Of a stretch of DNA of 56,063 bases, positions 33,463 through 41,303 are shown piece by piece. The DNA lies in contig NZ_JAAGPR010000044.1 in the NCBI RefSeq assembly GCF_017104965.1, positions 1-56,063 of the forward strand, written 5' to 3'. Below the pieces are notes generated by a model, which searched no databases, had not been told where the DNA came from, and saw only the letters and a list, made by a program, of their open reading frames with translations. Source of the stretch: Paraburkholderia sp. Ac-20340 (GTDB lineage: Bacteria; Pseudomonadota; Gammaproteobacteria; Burkholderiales; Burkholderiaceae). Every line of letters starts with the position of its first letter. Within the stretch, counting starts at the first letter, position 1. The position numbers and the translations under genes were made by a program.

Positions 33463-34155
33463 TTATTCGGCCAGATTGTCTTCGACGATGCGCGTGAGCG
33501 CCATGCCGCGCCGCGCGTGGAAGCGCGCCACGGTTTCGTAGGGCAACCAGGCATCGGCCTGGTACGGCGCCACGCCCGACGGATTGTGGAACCACACGCC
33601 GCCATCGCTGCGGCCGTGCAGCAGGATCAGATGGCCGCCCTGGCTGTCGTTGGCGCGTTCGGGATAGCGGATCTCCGGGCTCACCGAAACGATCGCCAGC
33701 GTATCGGCGCTCAGTCGCGCGGCGCTCGCCTTGATGTCTTCATCGGTGATCACTTCGACGCGCACGCCGTAGGCCGATTCCGCCCACGCGGCGAACGGGT
33801 GATAGATCATGCCGTCCACGCCGCCATCGTCGCGCATGCGGTAGACGTCGTGACGCAAGGCTTCTTCGAGCATGGCCGCGCGCGGGGCGTGATCGATGCC
33901 CCAGTAATCGAGCGCGGATTCGAAGCAGGTCAAACCGCACAGGCGCTTTGCCCAGAAGCGGTATTGGTCGGCAGTCGCGAAGCCGCTCGCACGCCAGGCC
34001 GGATCGTCGCAAGGATCGATCGCGTCCTCGACGATGCGCGCCACCCACTCCGGGCTGCCCCACTGGCTGTAATACGGTACGCCAAAATGGCGGATTTCCC
34101 GCTCATGAGCGCCGGAGCGGCGCTGCCCGGCTACGTGTTCGCGCGATGCCTGCAT
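33463..34155 (-). CDS. Peptidase C39-like cysteine protease-fold protein
   Basis: 230 residues from ATG 34155; a TTG at 34254 would add 33 non-conserved residues and no start has a good ribosome site. The pattern fits the C39-like/papain-like family: HFGVPYYSQWGSPEW, the Cys-bearing helix LCGLTCFESALDYWG, the His strand GGHLILLHGR, and the Asn in VWFHNPSG. No export signal, ABC transporter or bacteriocin precursor is adjacent, so it is not an obvious leader peptidase. Function unknown; a cytoplasmic cysteine protease or transglutaminase-like enzyme is inferred. Confidence 0.75.
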   Translation of the reverse strand: MQASREHVAGQRRSGAHEREIRHFGVPYYSQWGSPEWVARIVEDAIDPCDDPAWRASGFATADQYRFWAKRLCGLTCFESALDYWGIDHAPRAAMLEEALRHDVYRMRDDGGVDGMIYHPFAAWAESAYGVRVEVITDEDIKASAARLSADTLAIVSVSPEIRYPERANDSQGGHLILLHGRSDGGVWFHNPSGVAPYQADAWLPYETVARFHARRGMALTRIVEDNLAE

Positions 34156-34501
34156 ATTGATTTCGTTCAAGCTTTCCCATCCCAATGTCGTTATGCGACC
34201 GTAATCGGCCTGAAAGGACAAACCCGAGCCCCGGCTCGTGAAATGCGCGTACAAAGTTCATTGTCGCAGACACGCGTGACGTTCGCGGGATGCGTGTCTA
34301 CGGGCTTTTACCAGGCTGCGAGCGGGTGTTTGCATCGACTTGATTTGACCCTTAATGTTGTCATACAAAAGCTTGAGCGATTGTCAAATGATGCGTTTAG
34401 AATATTGTGCGCCCTTGCTCTGTCAGGATTATTCGTCCCGGCGGCGGCACTGCGGCACGCGATAATTAGCCCAATTCCGACTCCATCACCCCATTAGCAG
34501 T
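34156..34501. other. 346-bp divergent intergenic region
   Basis: Its right half is AT-richer than the surroundings. TAGAAT at 34398-34403 is a plausible -10 for the BetR-type gene, but the nearest -35-like TTGAGC has a 19-base spacer. TTGTCA occurs twice (34359-34364 and 34381-34386 by reading). No gene is seen unless the protease starts at the TTG at 34254. Confidence 0.35.
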
Positions 34502-35356
34502 ATGTCGAACGTTGCACACACAACCGACTCGGCCGCGGTCGCGGAGCGCGTACGCGAGCTGATGAGCCGTCATGGAATCGGCAAGCGTCAGCAGACGACC
34601 GAGCTATGCCGGATTCTCGAGCTGAGCTTTTCGCAAGGGCACCGCAAGCTGCGCGGCAACAGCCCGTGGACGCTCGCGCAGATCACCAGGGTAGCCGAAG
34701 CATTCGGCGAGCCGGCGGGCCAGTTGTTCGGCGCGCAACTGCTCGATCCCGGCATGGTGGGCGCGACCGCGCAGGATGCGCTGCTGTGCGTGAGCGCGGT
34801 GGAGCTTGCCTGTACGGCGTGGATTGGCGCGCCGGTGGAAGCGGGCACGCGCCCCGACTTCGTCGCGTACGAGAAGCAGGGCCAATGGCGCGTGGTGCGC
34901 CCGGACGGCGCGCTTTATCAGAACACGCGCGAAGTCCACAAGATCGAGATCTACCCGCGCCGCGCGGAGGCCGACAAGCCGCTGATCGCCGTGGTCGACG
35001 ACGATCAGGCGTCCGCCGACAATCTGCGCGATTACCTGGAGCACAGCGGCTACGCGGCGCATGCGCTCTACGGCCTCGCGGCATTCACGCAGGCGCTCGA
35101 AAACAACGTGTTCGACGGCGTGGTGATCGACTGGCTGTTCGGCAGCCAGACCGCCGCCGAGGCGATCCGCCAGGTGCGCGCGTCCGAGAACCCGGAAGCG
35201 CCGATCTTCGTGCTGACCGGCGAACTGCTGACCGGCAAGGCCAGCGAATCGGAAATCAGCCAGGTGGTGCGCCACTACAACGTGGCCTGCTATGAGAAGC
35301 CCGCGCGTATGGCGATTCTGGTCGCCGATCTCTCCAAGCGACTGAATCGCAGCTAA
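34502..35356 (+). CDS. BetR-type HTH protein with C-terminal response-regulator receiver
   Basis: 284 residues with reversed architecture: an N-terminal HTH of the BetR family (about 10-75; GIGKRQQTTELCRILELSFS, HRKLRGNSPWTLAQITRV), a middle region, then a receiver domain (about 160-280). The receiver retains the acidic pair VVDDDQ, the phospho-acceptor Asp in VVIDWLFG, Thr in FVLTGE and Lys in YEKPAR. It is predicted to be a DNA-binding regulator controlled by phosphorylation. It converges on the hybrid histidine kinase 24 bases away, its likely partner. No ribosome site is visible before the ATG. Confidence 0.85.
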   Translation: MSNVAHTTDSAAVAERVRELMSRHGIGKRQQTTELCRILELSFSQGHRKLRGNSPWTLAQITRVAEAFGEPAGQLFGAQLLDPGMVGATAQDALLCVSAVELACTAWIGAPVEAGTRPDFVAYEKQGQWRVVRPDGALYQNTREVHKIEIYPRRAEADKPLIAVVDDDQASADNLRDYLEHSGYAAHALYGLAAFTQALENNVFDGVVIDWLFGSQTAAEAIRQVRASENPEAPIFVLTGELLTGKASESEISQVVRHYNVACYEKPARMAILVADLSKRLNRS

Positions 35357-35380
35357 ACACGTCGCGCCTGAAAACCGCGG

Positions 35381-37255
35381 CTAGAGCGCGCGCTCATCCT
35401 GCTGCGCATGCGGCGCATTGAACGCGCGCTGCAAGGCCGCGCGCAGCACTTCGTAGTGCACGGGCTTCGGCAGCGCGTCGAAGAACGGATTCTCTGCCCG
35501 ATTCTCCCTTTGAGCCGATGGTGAAAGCGCCGTGACATCGGCGCTCACGGCAATCACGCGCGGACGTTTGCGCGCCTGCGCACCCGCGCGCGCATCCAGC
35601 CCCGCCACGAACGCATAGCCATCGCGGCCCGGCATATGCAGGTCGAGCAGCACGACATCGCAAGGCGTGGCGTCGAGGCTGGCGAGCGCGCCATCCGCGT
35701 CGCTTGCGGCCAGCGCCGCGTAGCCCATATGCGCCACCATCTCGCACAGCGACTCGCGCACCAGCGGGTTGTCGTCGACGACCAGCACCTGCGGCGGCAC
35801 GCTTTCCTCGCGCACCGGCGGCGCAAGCGTTTCGGCCACGGGCGGCGGCACCGCCGTGACCGGAATCGTCACCGTGAAGGTCGTGCCCTCGCCCACGCGG
35901 CTATCGGTTTCGATCGTGCCGCCGAACAGATCGACCAGCCCGCGCACGATCGCCAGCCCCATCCCCGCGCCCTCATAGCGCCGCGCACGCGACGAATCGA
36001 GCTGCGTGAATTCCTTGAAGATCAGCGGAATCTGCGCCGCCGACACCCCCGGCCCGGTATCGCTCACGCTGATCGCGAGCGCCTGCGCGCCGTGCGCACC
36101 TTCGTCGCTCGCGGCGAATTCGATACGCACCGAACCGCGCTCCGTATAGCGGATCGCGTTGGTCACGAGGTTGTTGGCGATCTGGCGGATGCGGTGCGGA
36201 TCGGCCACCACGCAGCGCTGCAAACCGCGCCACGCATGATCGAACGCCAGCCCGCGCGCACGCGCCGCCTGCTCGTTTTCATCGACGATCGACTGCAGGA
36301 GTTCGCGCGGACAAAACTCCTCCTGGCGCAGTTCCAGCTTGCCCGCGCCAAGACGCGCGTAATCGGTCAGATCCTTCATCTGCGCTTCGAGCTGGCGCGC
36401 GGCCGTTTCGAGACGCTGGATCACCTTGCGGTCCGCTTCCGAATGCGAGTTGAAGCCCAGCAATTCGATCGACGAAACGATCGCATGCAGCGGCGTGCGC
36501 AACTCGTGGCTGATCATGCCGAGGAACGCGTCCTTCGCCATGCTCGCCTCGCGCGCGGCGCGGCTCGCCTGATGTTCGGCCTCCAGCGCCGCGTGCTGCT
36601 GGCGAATCAGACGCGTGCGCCGGTAGCCGTTCATCACCAGCAGCACGGCCGCCGCCGCCGACAGCATCAGCAACACCAGGCCCGCCGCGAACAGTTCGCG
36701 GCGCTTGGCGATGAAGTCGCGGCGGATCGCCTCGCGCTCGGTGACATCGGCGAAACGACGGTTGAGCGCGAGATCGGTGACGTCGGTCCAGTGCGTGTCG
36801 AGCGCGGTGAGCATCGGCACGGCGCGCTCGGGGTTTTCGGCGAGCGTGGCGATCTGCGCGTCGAACGGCGCGATGGTCGCGTCGATCACGGCGAGATCGG
36901 CTTGCTGGCGCTGCATCAGGTCGGGCATGCCCGCGAGCGTGCGCGTCGAGCCCTTCATCACGTTGAGCTTCGATTGCAGCAGTTCGTAGCGCAGCCGCAC
37001 CTTGTCGAGATCGCGATCGATGCCATCGGCGTAAATCAGCAACTGGCTTTCGAAGCGCGCGTAGGCGATCTGCATCTGCGCGGCGTCCCAGTAGAGACCG
37101 TCGTAGTTGCCGGTGAGACGCTGCACGACCTTGGGATTGAGCAGATTGGCGTAGAGCAGATAGCCGACCGCCATCACCGGCGGCGCGAGCGCGACGATCC
37201 AGATCAGCACATGAAGAAAGCGCCGCAGCGGACGATGCATCATCGTCGAACTCAT
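35381..37255 (-). CDS. Hybrid sensor histidine kinase
   Basis: 624 residues: TM1 about 15-36, a helical periplasmic domain (about 37-205), TM2 about 207-228, a coiled linker, HisKA (phospho-His in MISHELRTPLHAI, about 255), HATPase_c (NLVTNAIRYTERG, SDTGPGVSAAQ, GAGMGLAIVRGL) and a C-terminal receiver (about 490-605; VVDDNP, phospho-Asp in VVLLDLHMPG, VSAD, LPKP). It is 11 bases downstream of the sulfite-oxidase-fold gene on the same strand, and convergent with the BetR-type regulator. The receiver probably relays or tunes phosphate. Confidence 0.92.
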   Translation of the reverse strand: MSSTMMHRPLRRFLHVLIWIVALAPPVMAVGYLLYANLLNPKVVQRLTGNYDGLYWDAAQMQIAYARFESQLLIYADGIDRDLDKVRLRYELLQSKLNVMKGSTRTLAGMPDLMQRQQADLAVIDATIAPFDAQIATLAENPERAVPMLTALDTHWTDVTDLALNRRFADVTEREAIRRDFIAKRRELFAAGLVLLMLSAAAAVLLVMNGYRRTRLIRQQHAALEAEHQASRAAREASMAKDAFLGMISHELRTPLHAIVSSIELLGFNSHSEADRKVIQRLETAARQLEAQMKDLTDYARLGAGKLELRQEEFCPRELLQSIVDENEQAARARGLAFDHAWRGLQRCVVADPHRIRQIANNLVTNAIRYTERGSVRIEFAASDEGAHGAQALAISVSDTGPGVSAAQIPLIFKEFTQLDSSRARRYEGAGMGLAIVRGLVDLFGGTIETDSRVGEGTTFTVTIPVTAVPPPVAETLAPPVREESVPPQVLVVDDNPLVRESLCEMVAHMGYAALAASDADGALASLDATPCDVVLLDLHMPGRDGYAFVAGLDARAGAQARKRPRVIAVSADVTALSPSAQRENRAENPFFDALPKPVHYEVLRAALQRAFNAPHAQQDERAL

Positions 37256-37266
37256 CGATGTAAAAC

Positions 37267-37863
37267 TCAGGCCTTGATGGTCATCGAAACGATCTGCCAG
37301 GCGAACTTGGAATCGCCGGCCGCGCCGTCGAGTTCGAGCGGGAACTGGTCGCGCGGATAGATCAGGAACAGCGGGCCGAAGTCGCTCACCTTAAGGCGCT
37401 GGCCGTTCATCGCGTAGGCCAGCACGGCGCCGAAGCGCGCGGCATCGGACATCGGCACGAGACAGGTGTAATCGTCGATGGTGTGGATTTCGATCTGGCT
37501 GCCGTAAGCGCCGACGGTTTTCAGCACGTCGGTGAGCAGCGGGCCCGTGAAGGTCGAGCGCGGCGTCCAGGTCGTGGCGGTCGAGATCGCGTGCACGGGC
37601 AGCTTGAGCAGATCGGCTTCGCTGAAATGATAGGCCGTGTGCGCAGCATTATTGGTCACGCGCACCTGGCCGTCGACGTCGAGCGCGAGCGCGCCGCCCG
37701 CCGCCGCCCGCGCCGTGCGCGGCAACGGCAAGGCAGCCGCGCTCAGCAGGCCCGCCAGCGCGAGATTGAAGCGCCTGCGTTCGACACTTGCGGGCCGGTC
37801 TGGGTGCCGGCTTTCGTCGCGATTCGTTTCCTGCCTGTTCTCCAGGACAATGCGATCCTGCAT
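37267..37863 (-). CDS. Small sulfite-oxidase-fold (PF00174-like) protein lacking the Mo-ligand cysteine
   Basis: 198 residues. A twin-arginine/Sec-like signal (VERRRFNLALAGLLSAAALP, about 27-46) directs it to the periplasm. The rest is the reduced oxidoreductase molybdopterin-binding fold: FSEADLLKLPVHAISTATTW, STFTGPLLTDVLKTVGAYG, IDDYTCLVPMSDA, GPLFLIYPRDQ, WQIVSMTI. At the place where sulfite oxidase and YedY have the Mo-binding Cys this protein reads STATT, so catalysis is unlikely. Being first in an operon with a membrane histidine kinase, it probably serves as a periplasmic ligand-binding partner of the sensor (inference). Confidence 0.8.
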   Translation of the reverse strand: MQDRIVLENRQETNRDESRHPDRPASVERRRFNLALAGLLSAAALPLPRTARAAAGGALALDVDGQVRVTNNAAHTAYHFSEADLLKLPVHAISTATTWTPRSTFTGPLLTDVLKTVGAYGSQIEIHTIDDYTCLVPMSDAARFGAVLAYAMNGQRLKVSDFGPLFLIYPRDQFPLELDGAAGDSKFAWQIVSMTIKA

Positions 37864-38089
37864 CTGCTCGCCCCCTGGCGCGTGATGGTCGTGTGGTCAT
37901 CGGCTTTCGCGATCGCGCCCCATCTTGGCCGGCTTGGCCAGTCTGGGCGCGCGAGCCTCGCCGGTCTGCATGAGACGGCAAGCATAGGCATAATATCGTC
38001 AAACATTGATCCGACAATAGACGTGTTCTTCGCTCACACATTATCGAGCGTCGTGCATCTGACCGTCATCGTGCTGCATTTGCCATCAA

Positions 38090-39037
38090 ATGAATAAACC
38101 CGTCGTTCCGCTCACTTACGAACAGCTCGACCATTGGGTCGAATCGCTGCAACCGTTGCTGATCGAGGAGAAATTCGATGTCGTCGTGGGCATCCTGCGC
38201 GGCGGTGCGCCGCTCGCGCTGATGGTGTCGCACGCCACCGGCGCAAGCGTCGCGTTCCTGCGCTACACGCGCGAAACGCGCGAAGTGCGCTGGGACTCCA
38301 CCTTGCCGATGCCCGAACCGGGCGCCAAGGTGCTGCTCTGCGAGGACATCGCCGGGCGCGGCCACACGCTGGTCGACTGCATCGCGTTCCTGCGCGAACA
38401 CGGCATCGTGGTACGCACGCTCACCGGCGCCTACGACGATCTGAGCCGCCTGCGCCCGGATTATTCGATCGACGCGAGCGGCTATTTCGCGCTGTTCCCC
38501 TGGGAGCGTCAGGCCTACACCGACCGCTATCGCGCCGACTGGGTGCGCGAGGGCGCGCGCGAAGGCGCCTCGATGGCCGACGACCACGAGTACACCGTCT
38601 ACGCAATCGATCTCGACGGCATCCTGCTGCCCGATATTCCGCTGATGCGCTACGACGAGGATCTCGAAGCCGCCCTGGCCGAGCGCGACGCGCTGCTGCC
38701 GCTCGACCGCATTCCCGATATCGACATCAAACGCGCCCGCGCGATCATCACGGGCCGCCCGGAAGTCGACCGCGAACGCACCCAGGCGTGGCTCGATCGC
38801 CATGGCTTCGGCCATCTGGAACTGATGATGCGCACGCCGGGCGAACACGACGACACGCCGTCGGGCGCCGCCGCGCACAAGGCCGCTGCGGCCGTGCGCT
38901 GCGGCGTGACGCACTTCATCGAAAGCGACCCGGTCCAGGCCATCTATATCGCGCAACAGGCGCCGCTGCTGCGCGTGATCTGGTGGAACGCGCAGGCGCG
39001 CGTGGGCACGATGATCGGCGCGTCGGCCTGGGGTTAG
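38090..39037 (+). CDS. Phosphoribosyltransferase - HAD phosphatase fusion
   Basis: 315 residues with two domains. N-terminal type I phosphoribosyltransferase (about 5-160): VVVGILRGGAPLALMVSH and the PRPP loop LLCEDIAGRGHTLVD. C-terminal HAD-like domain (about 168-312): motif I AIDLDGILLPD, motif II IITGRPE, motif III Lys in AAHKAAAAVRCG, motif IV FIESDPVQA, all intact. It probably couples a PRPP-dependent transfer or cleavage to removal of a phosphate from the product. Related fusions are known from tellurite-resistance-associated (Ter) gene clusters, but no ter genes are near. No ribosome site is visible before the ATG. Confidence 0.85.
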   Translation: MNKPVVPLTYEQLDHWVESLQPLLIEEKFDVVVGILRGGAPLALMVSHATGASVAFLRYTRETREVRWDSTLPMPEPGAKVLLCEDIAGRGHTLVDCIAFLREHGIVVRTLTGAYDDLSRLRPDYSIDASGYFALFPWERQAYTDRYRADWVREGAREGASMADDHEYTVYAIDLDGILLPDIPLMRYDEDLEAALAERDALLPLDRIPDIDIKRARAIITGRPEVDRERTQAWLDRHGFGHLELMMRTPGEHDDTPSGAAAHKAAAAVRCGVTHFIESDPVQAIYIAQQAPLLRVIWWNAQARVGTMIGASAWG

Positions 39038-39167
39038 GACGTTCGCGTTCGTTGCGCCGTGACGCCCAGCGCCTATGCTGGTTAGAACGTATCCCCATGG
39101 AAGCGTATTGCGCGCTGTTGACGAGCGCCTTTTACCCTGATTTTTGCTGCAAAGGAGAGTGCACCGG

Positions 39168-39794
39168 ATGATCAAAATCTGGGGACGCGCCAACTCGGTG
39201 AACGTCCAGAAAGTGCTGTGGTGTTGCGACGAACTGGTGCTGCCGTTCGAGCGCATCGATGCGGGCGGCAAGTTCGGCCATCTCGACGAGCCCGACTATC
39301 TCGCCATGAATCCGAACGCCAAGGTGCCGACGCTGAAAGACGGCAACTTCGTGCTCTGGGAATCGAACGCGATCCTGCGCTATCTGGCGATGGAATACGG
39401 CCCGTCGAGCATGCTCTATCCGGCCGAGCCGAAAGCGCGCGCCGGGATCGAGCGCTGGCTCGACTGGTCGATCGGCACACTCGCGCCGGCCGAGCGGCCG
39501 CTGTTTCTCGCACTCGTGCGCACGCCGCCCGAACAGCGCGACGCCGCGAAGATCGAAGCCGATCTCGCCAGTACGGCCGCGCTGTGGACGCTGCTCGACC
39601 AGCATCTGCAAGGCCGCTTCTTCCTGGAAAACGAGCGCTTCACGCTCGCCGATATCGTGCTGGGTTCGTTCGCGCGGCGCTGGTACGGCCTTGAAGGCGT
39701 CGAGCGTCCCACCTTGCCGAATCTCGATCGCTGGTATCAGCGGCTGGCGCAGCGCCAGGGTTTCCGCAAGTACATCGACCTGCCGCTCACCTGA
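39168..39794 (+). CDS. Glutathione S-transferase family protein
   Basis: 208 residues, AAAGGAGAG before ATG 39168. The N-terminal thioredoxin-like domain starts IKIWGRANSVNVQKVLWCCDEL, where Ser/Asn of ANSVN is the usual glutathione-activating position, with PNAKVPTLKDGN and the WESNAILRYLA glutathione-binding motif. A helical C-terminal domain carries ENERFTLADIVLG. Cytoplasmic detoxification or glutathione-dependent chemistry; substrate unknown. Confidence 0.92.
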   Translation: MIKIWGRANSVNVQKVLWCCDELVLPFERIDAGGKFGHLDEPDYLAMNPNAKVPTLKDGNFVLWESNAILRYLAMEYGPSSMLYPAEPKARAGIERWLDWSIGTLAPAERPLFLALVRTPPEQRDAAKIEADLASTAALWTLLDQHLQGRFFLENERFTLADIVLGSFARRWYGLEGVERPTLPNLDRWYQRLAQRQGFRKYIDLPLT

Positions 39795-39847
39795 GCGGCG
39801 CAACGAAGCCGCGCCCGGCACGCCGGGCGCGCGCGCGGCGTGCCCCG

Positions 39848-39853
39848 TATAAT
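39848..39853 (+). promoter_or_regulatory. TATAAT hexamer immediately before the Zur-like gene
   Basis: A consensus -10 box ends only six bases before the ATG at 39860. If used, transcription would begin at or beside the start codon, giving a leaderless mRNA. No matching -35 is visible, so this is tentative. Confidence 0.4.
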
Positions 39854-39859
39854 CGCAGC

Positions 39860-40516
39860 ATGAAGACAGCAAAACCGTCCCCGGACACCTCGGCCCTGCA
39901 TGCGCACAGCGCGGCGCACGACCACGCACACGATCATGATCACGCCCACGCGGCGCACGATCACGCGCATGCGCACGGCCACAGTCACGCAGCGGGCGGC
40001 ACGAACGTCACGATTGAACAGGGTGCGTCGAGTGCGGCATCGCTCGAAAGCGCACTCGCGCTGGCCGAAGCCTATTGCCGCGAACGCGGCGAGAAGCTCA
40101 CGCCGATCCGCCGCAAGGTGCTTGAACTGTTGATGACGTCGGGCCGCGCGACCAAGGCCTATTCCCTGCTCGACGAAATGCGCCAGATCCATCCCGGATC
40201 GGCGCCGCCGACGGTCTATCGCGCACTCGACTTCCTGCTCTCGGCCGGGCTGATCCACCGTATCGAATCGATCAACGCATTCGCCGTCTGCCACGATCTC
40301 ACGCAATGCCAGCACGGCATTCTGGTGGTCTGCCAGCAATGCGGCAACGTCACCGAACTGCACGAGCCGAAGCTGCGCCAGGCGCTGGTCGCGCAGATCG
40401 AGGCGGCGGGTTATCGGCTCTCGGGCGACGGGATCGAATTGAAAGGCGTCTGCGCGCAATGCCAGGCGAACGAGCAGGCCGGCGCGCAAGGCGCAAGCGC
40501 CGCCGCACACTCCTGA
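39860..40516 (+). CDS. zur: Fur-family regulator, Zur-like, with histidine-rich N-terminus
   Basis: 218 residues. Fur winged-helix (about 60-140: YCRERGEKLTPIRRKVLELL, HPGSAPPTVYRALDFLLSAGLIHRIES) and dimer/metal domain with HGILVVCQQCGNV and GVCAQCQ, the paired CxxC structural zinc sites. TVYRALDFLL with SINAFAVCHD is more Zur- than Fur-like. Residues 14-46 form an unusual extension with many His-Asp and His-Ala pairs (HDHAHDHDHAHAAHDHAHAH), a plausible zinc-buffering arm. No zinc transporter genes are in the window. If transcription starts at the TATAAT box the message is leaderless. Confidence 0.85.
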   Translation: MKTAKPSPDTSALHAHSAAHDHAHDHDHAHAAHDHAHAHGHSHAAGGTNVTIEQGASSAASLESALALAEAYCRERGEKLTPIRRKVLELLMTSGRATKAYSLLDEMRQIHPGSAPPTVYRALDFLLSAGLIHRIESINAFAVCHDLTQCQHGILVVCQQCGNVTELHEPKLRQALVAQIEAAGYRLSGDGIELKGVCAQCQANEQAGAQGASAAAHS

Positions 40517-40688
40517 TCGCCTCAACTCCTTCCATATCTAGCGGCTGAATTTAAGGGCTGAATCGCAGCGTCCAGGTTGCGCATTTCCCGCGCGGCATTC
40601 AAACCACGCGTGAATGGCGCAACGCGCAGGCAGCGAGGCAAGGCCGAAGCCGAAGCCGCCTCACGCGCCGCCGCGCTCCGTCAAACCA

Positions 40689-41099
40689 TCAGGACGACTG
40701 GCGTGCGTCGATCGCGTCGCTGAGCAACGCGACCAGCGCCTCCGGCTTGGCCGGCTTGGTCATGAAGTGCTGGAAGCCCTCGCCGATGCTGCGCAAGCGC
40801 CAGCTTTCGTCGGTGTGGCCGGTCAGCGCCACGGCAACCGCCGGTGCGTGATCGCCGCGAATCTCGTGGTCGCGCAGGCGCTGGATCAGGTAGAAACCGT
40901 CCATCGCGGGCAGATCGAGATCGCACACTACGGCATCGGGGAGCAGGCTGAGTGCTGCTTCGACGCCGGTTTCGGCGTCCTCCACCGCTACGACCCGGGC
41001 ACCTTCCGCTTCCAGCAGCGAAGTGAGGGAGTCCCGGCTCTGCGGGTCGTCTTCGACCAGCACGATGGTCGTCTGGTCGAGCTTGTGTACTGCGTTCAT
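40689..41099 (-). CDS. Single-domain response regulator
   Basis: 136 residues from ATG 41099 consisting of one receiver domain: VLVEDDPQS, the phospho-Asp in VVCDLDLPAMDG, Thr in VALTGHTD and Lys in FMTKPAKPE. No output domain. Such proteins relay phosphate or bind partners. No cognate kinase adjoins it; orphan kinases at 35381-37255 and 50009-51136 are candidates only by being in the window. Confidence 0.88.
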   Translation of the reverse strand: MNAVHKLDQTTIVLVEDDPQSRDSLTSLLEAEGARVVAVEDAETGVEAALSLLPDAVVCDLDLPAMDGFYLIQRLRDHEIRGDHAPAVAVALTGHTDESWRLRSIGEGFQHFMTKPAKPEALVALLSDAIDARQSS

Positions 41100-41303
41100 T
41101 GTGTTTGCTTGAATGCCGTTCTGTCTGTTTGGCTTGCCACGCGGCCGGGCAGGCGGCGCGGCTCGCATGGCAACCCGTCCCGGACACCTGCTTCTGCGTG
41201 ACCGGGCGCTCCATTAGAGCAATATTGATGCCGTGCGTTCAGCCGCGCGCACGATAACTGCCGCCAGCGTCACGCCGATGACAGCCGCGCAGCCCGGTTA
41301 TTT

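Noticed and set aside
39811..39830. GCGCCCGGC/GCCGGGCGC hairpin after the glutathione transferase gene
   Set aside because: Two-base loop and no T run; ordinary in GC-rich intergenic DNA, so not listed as a terminator.
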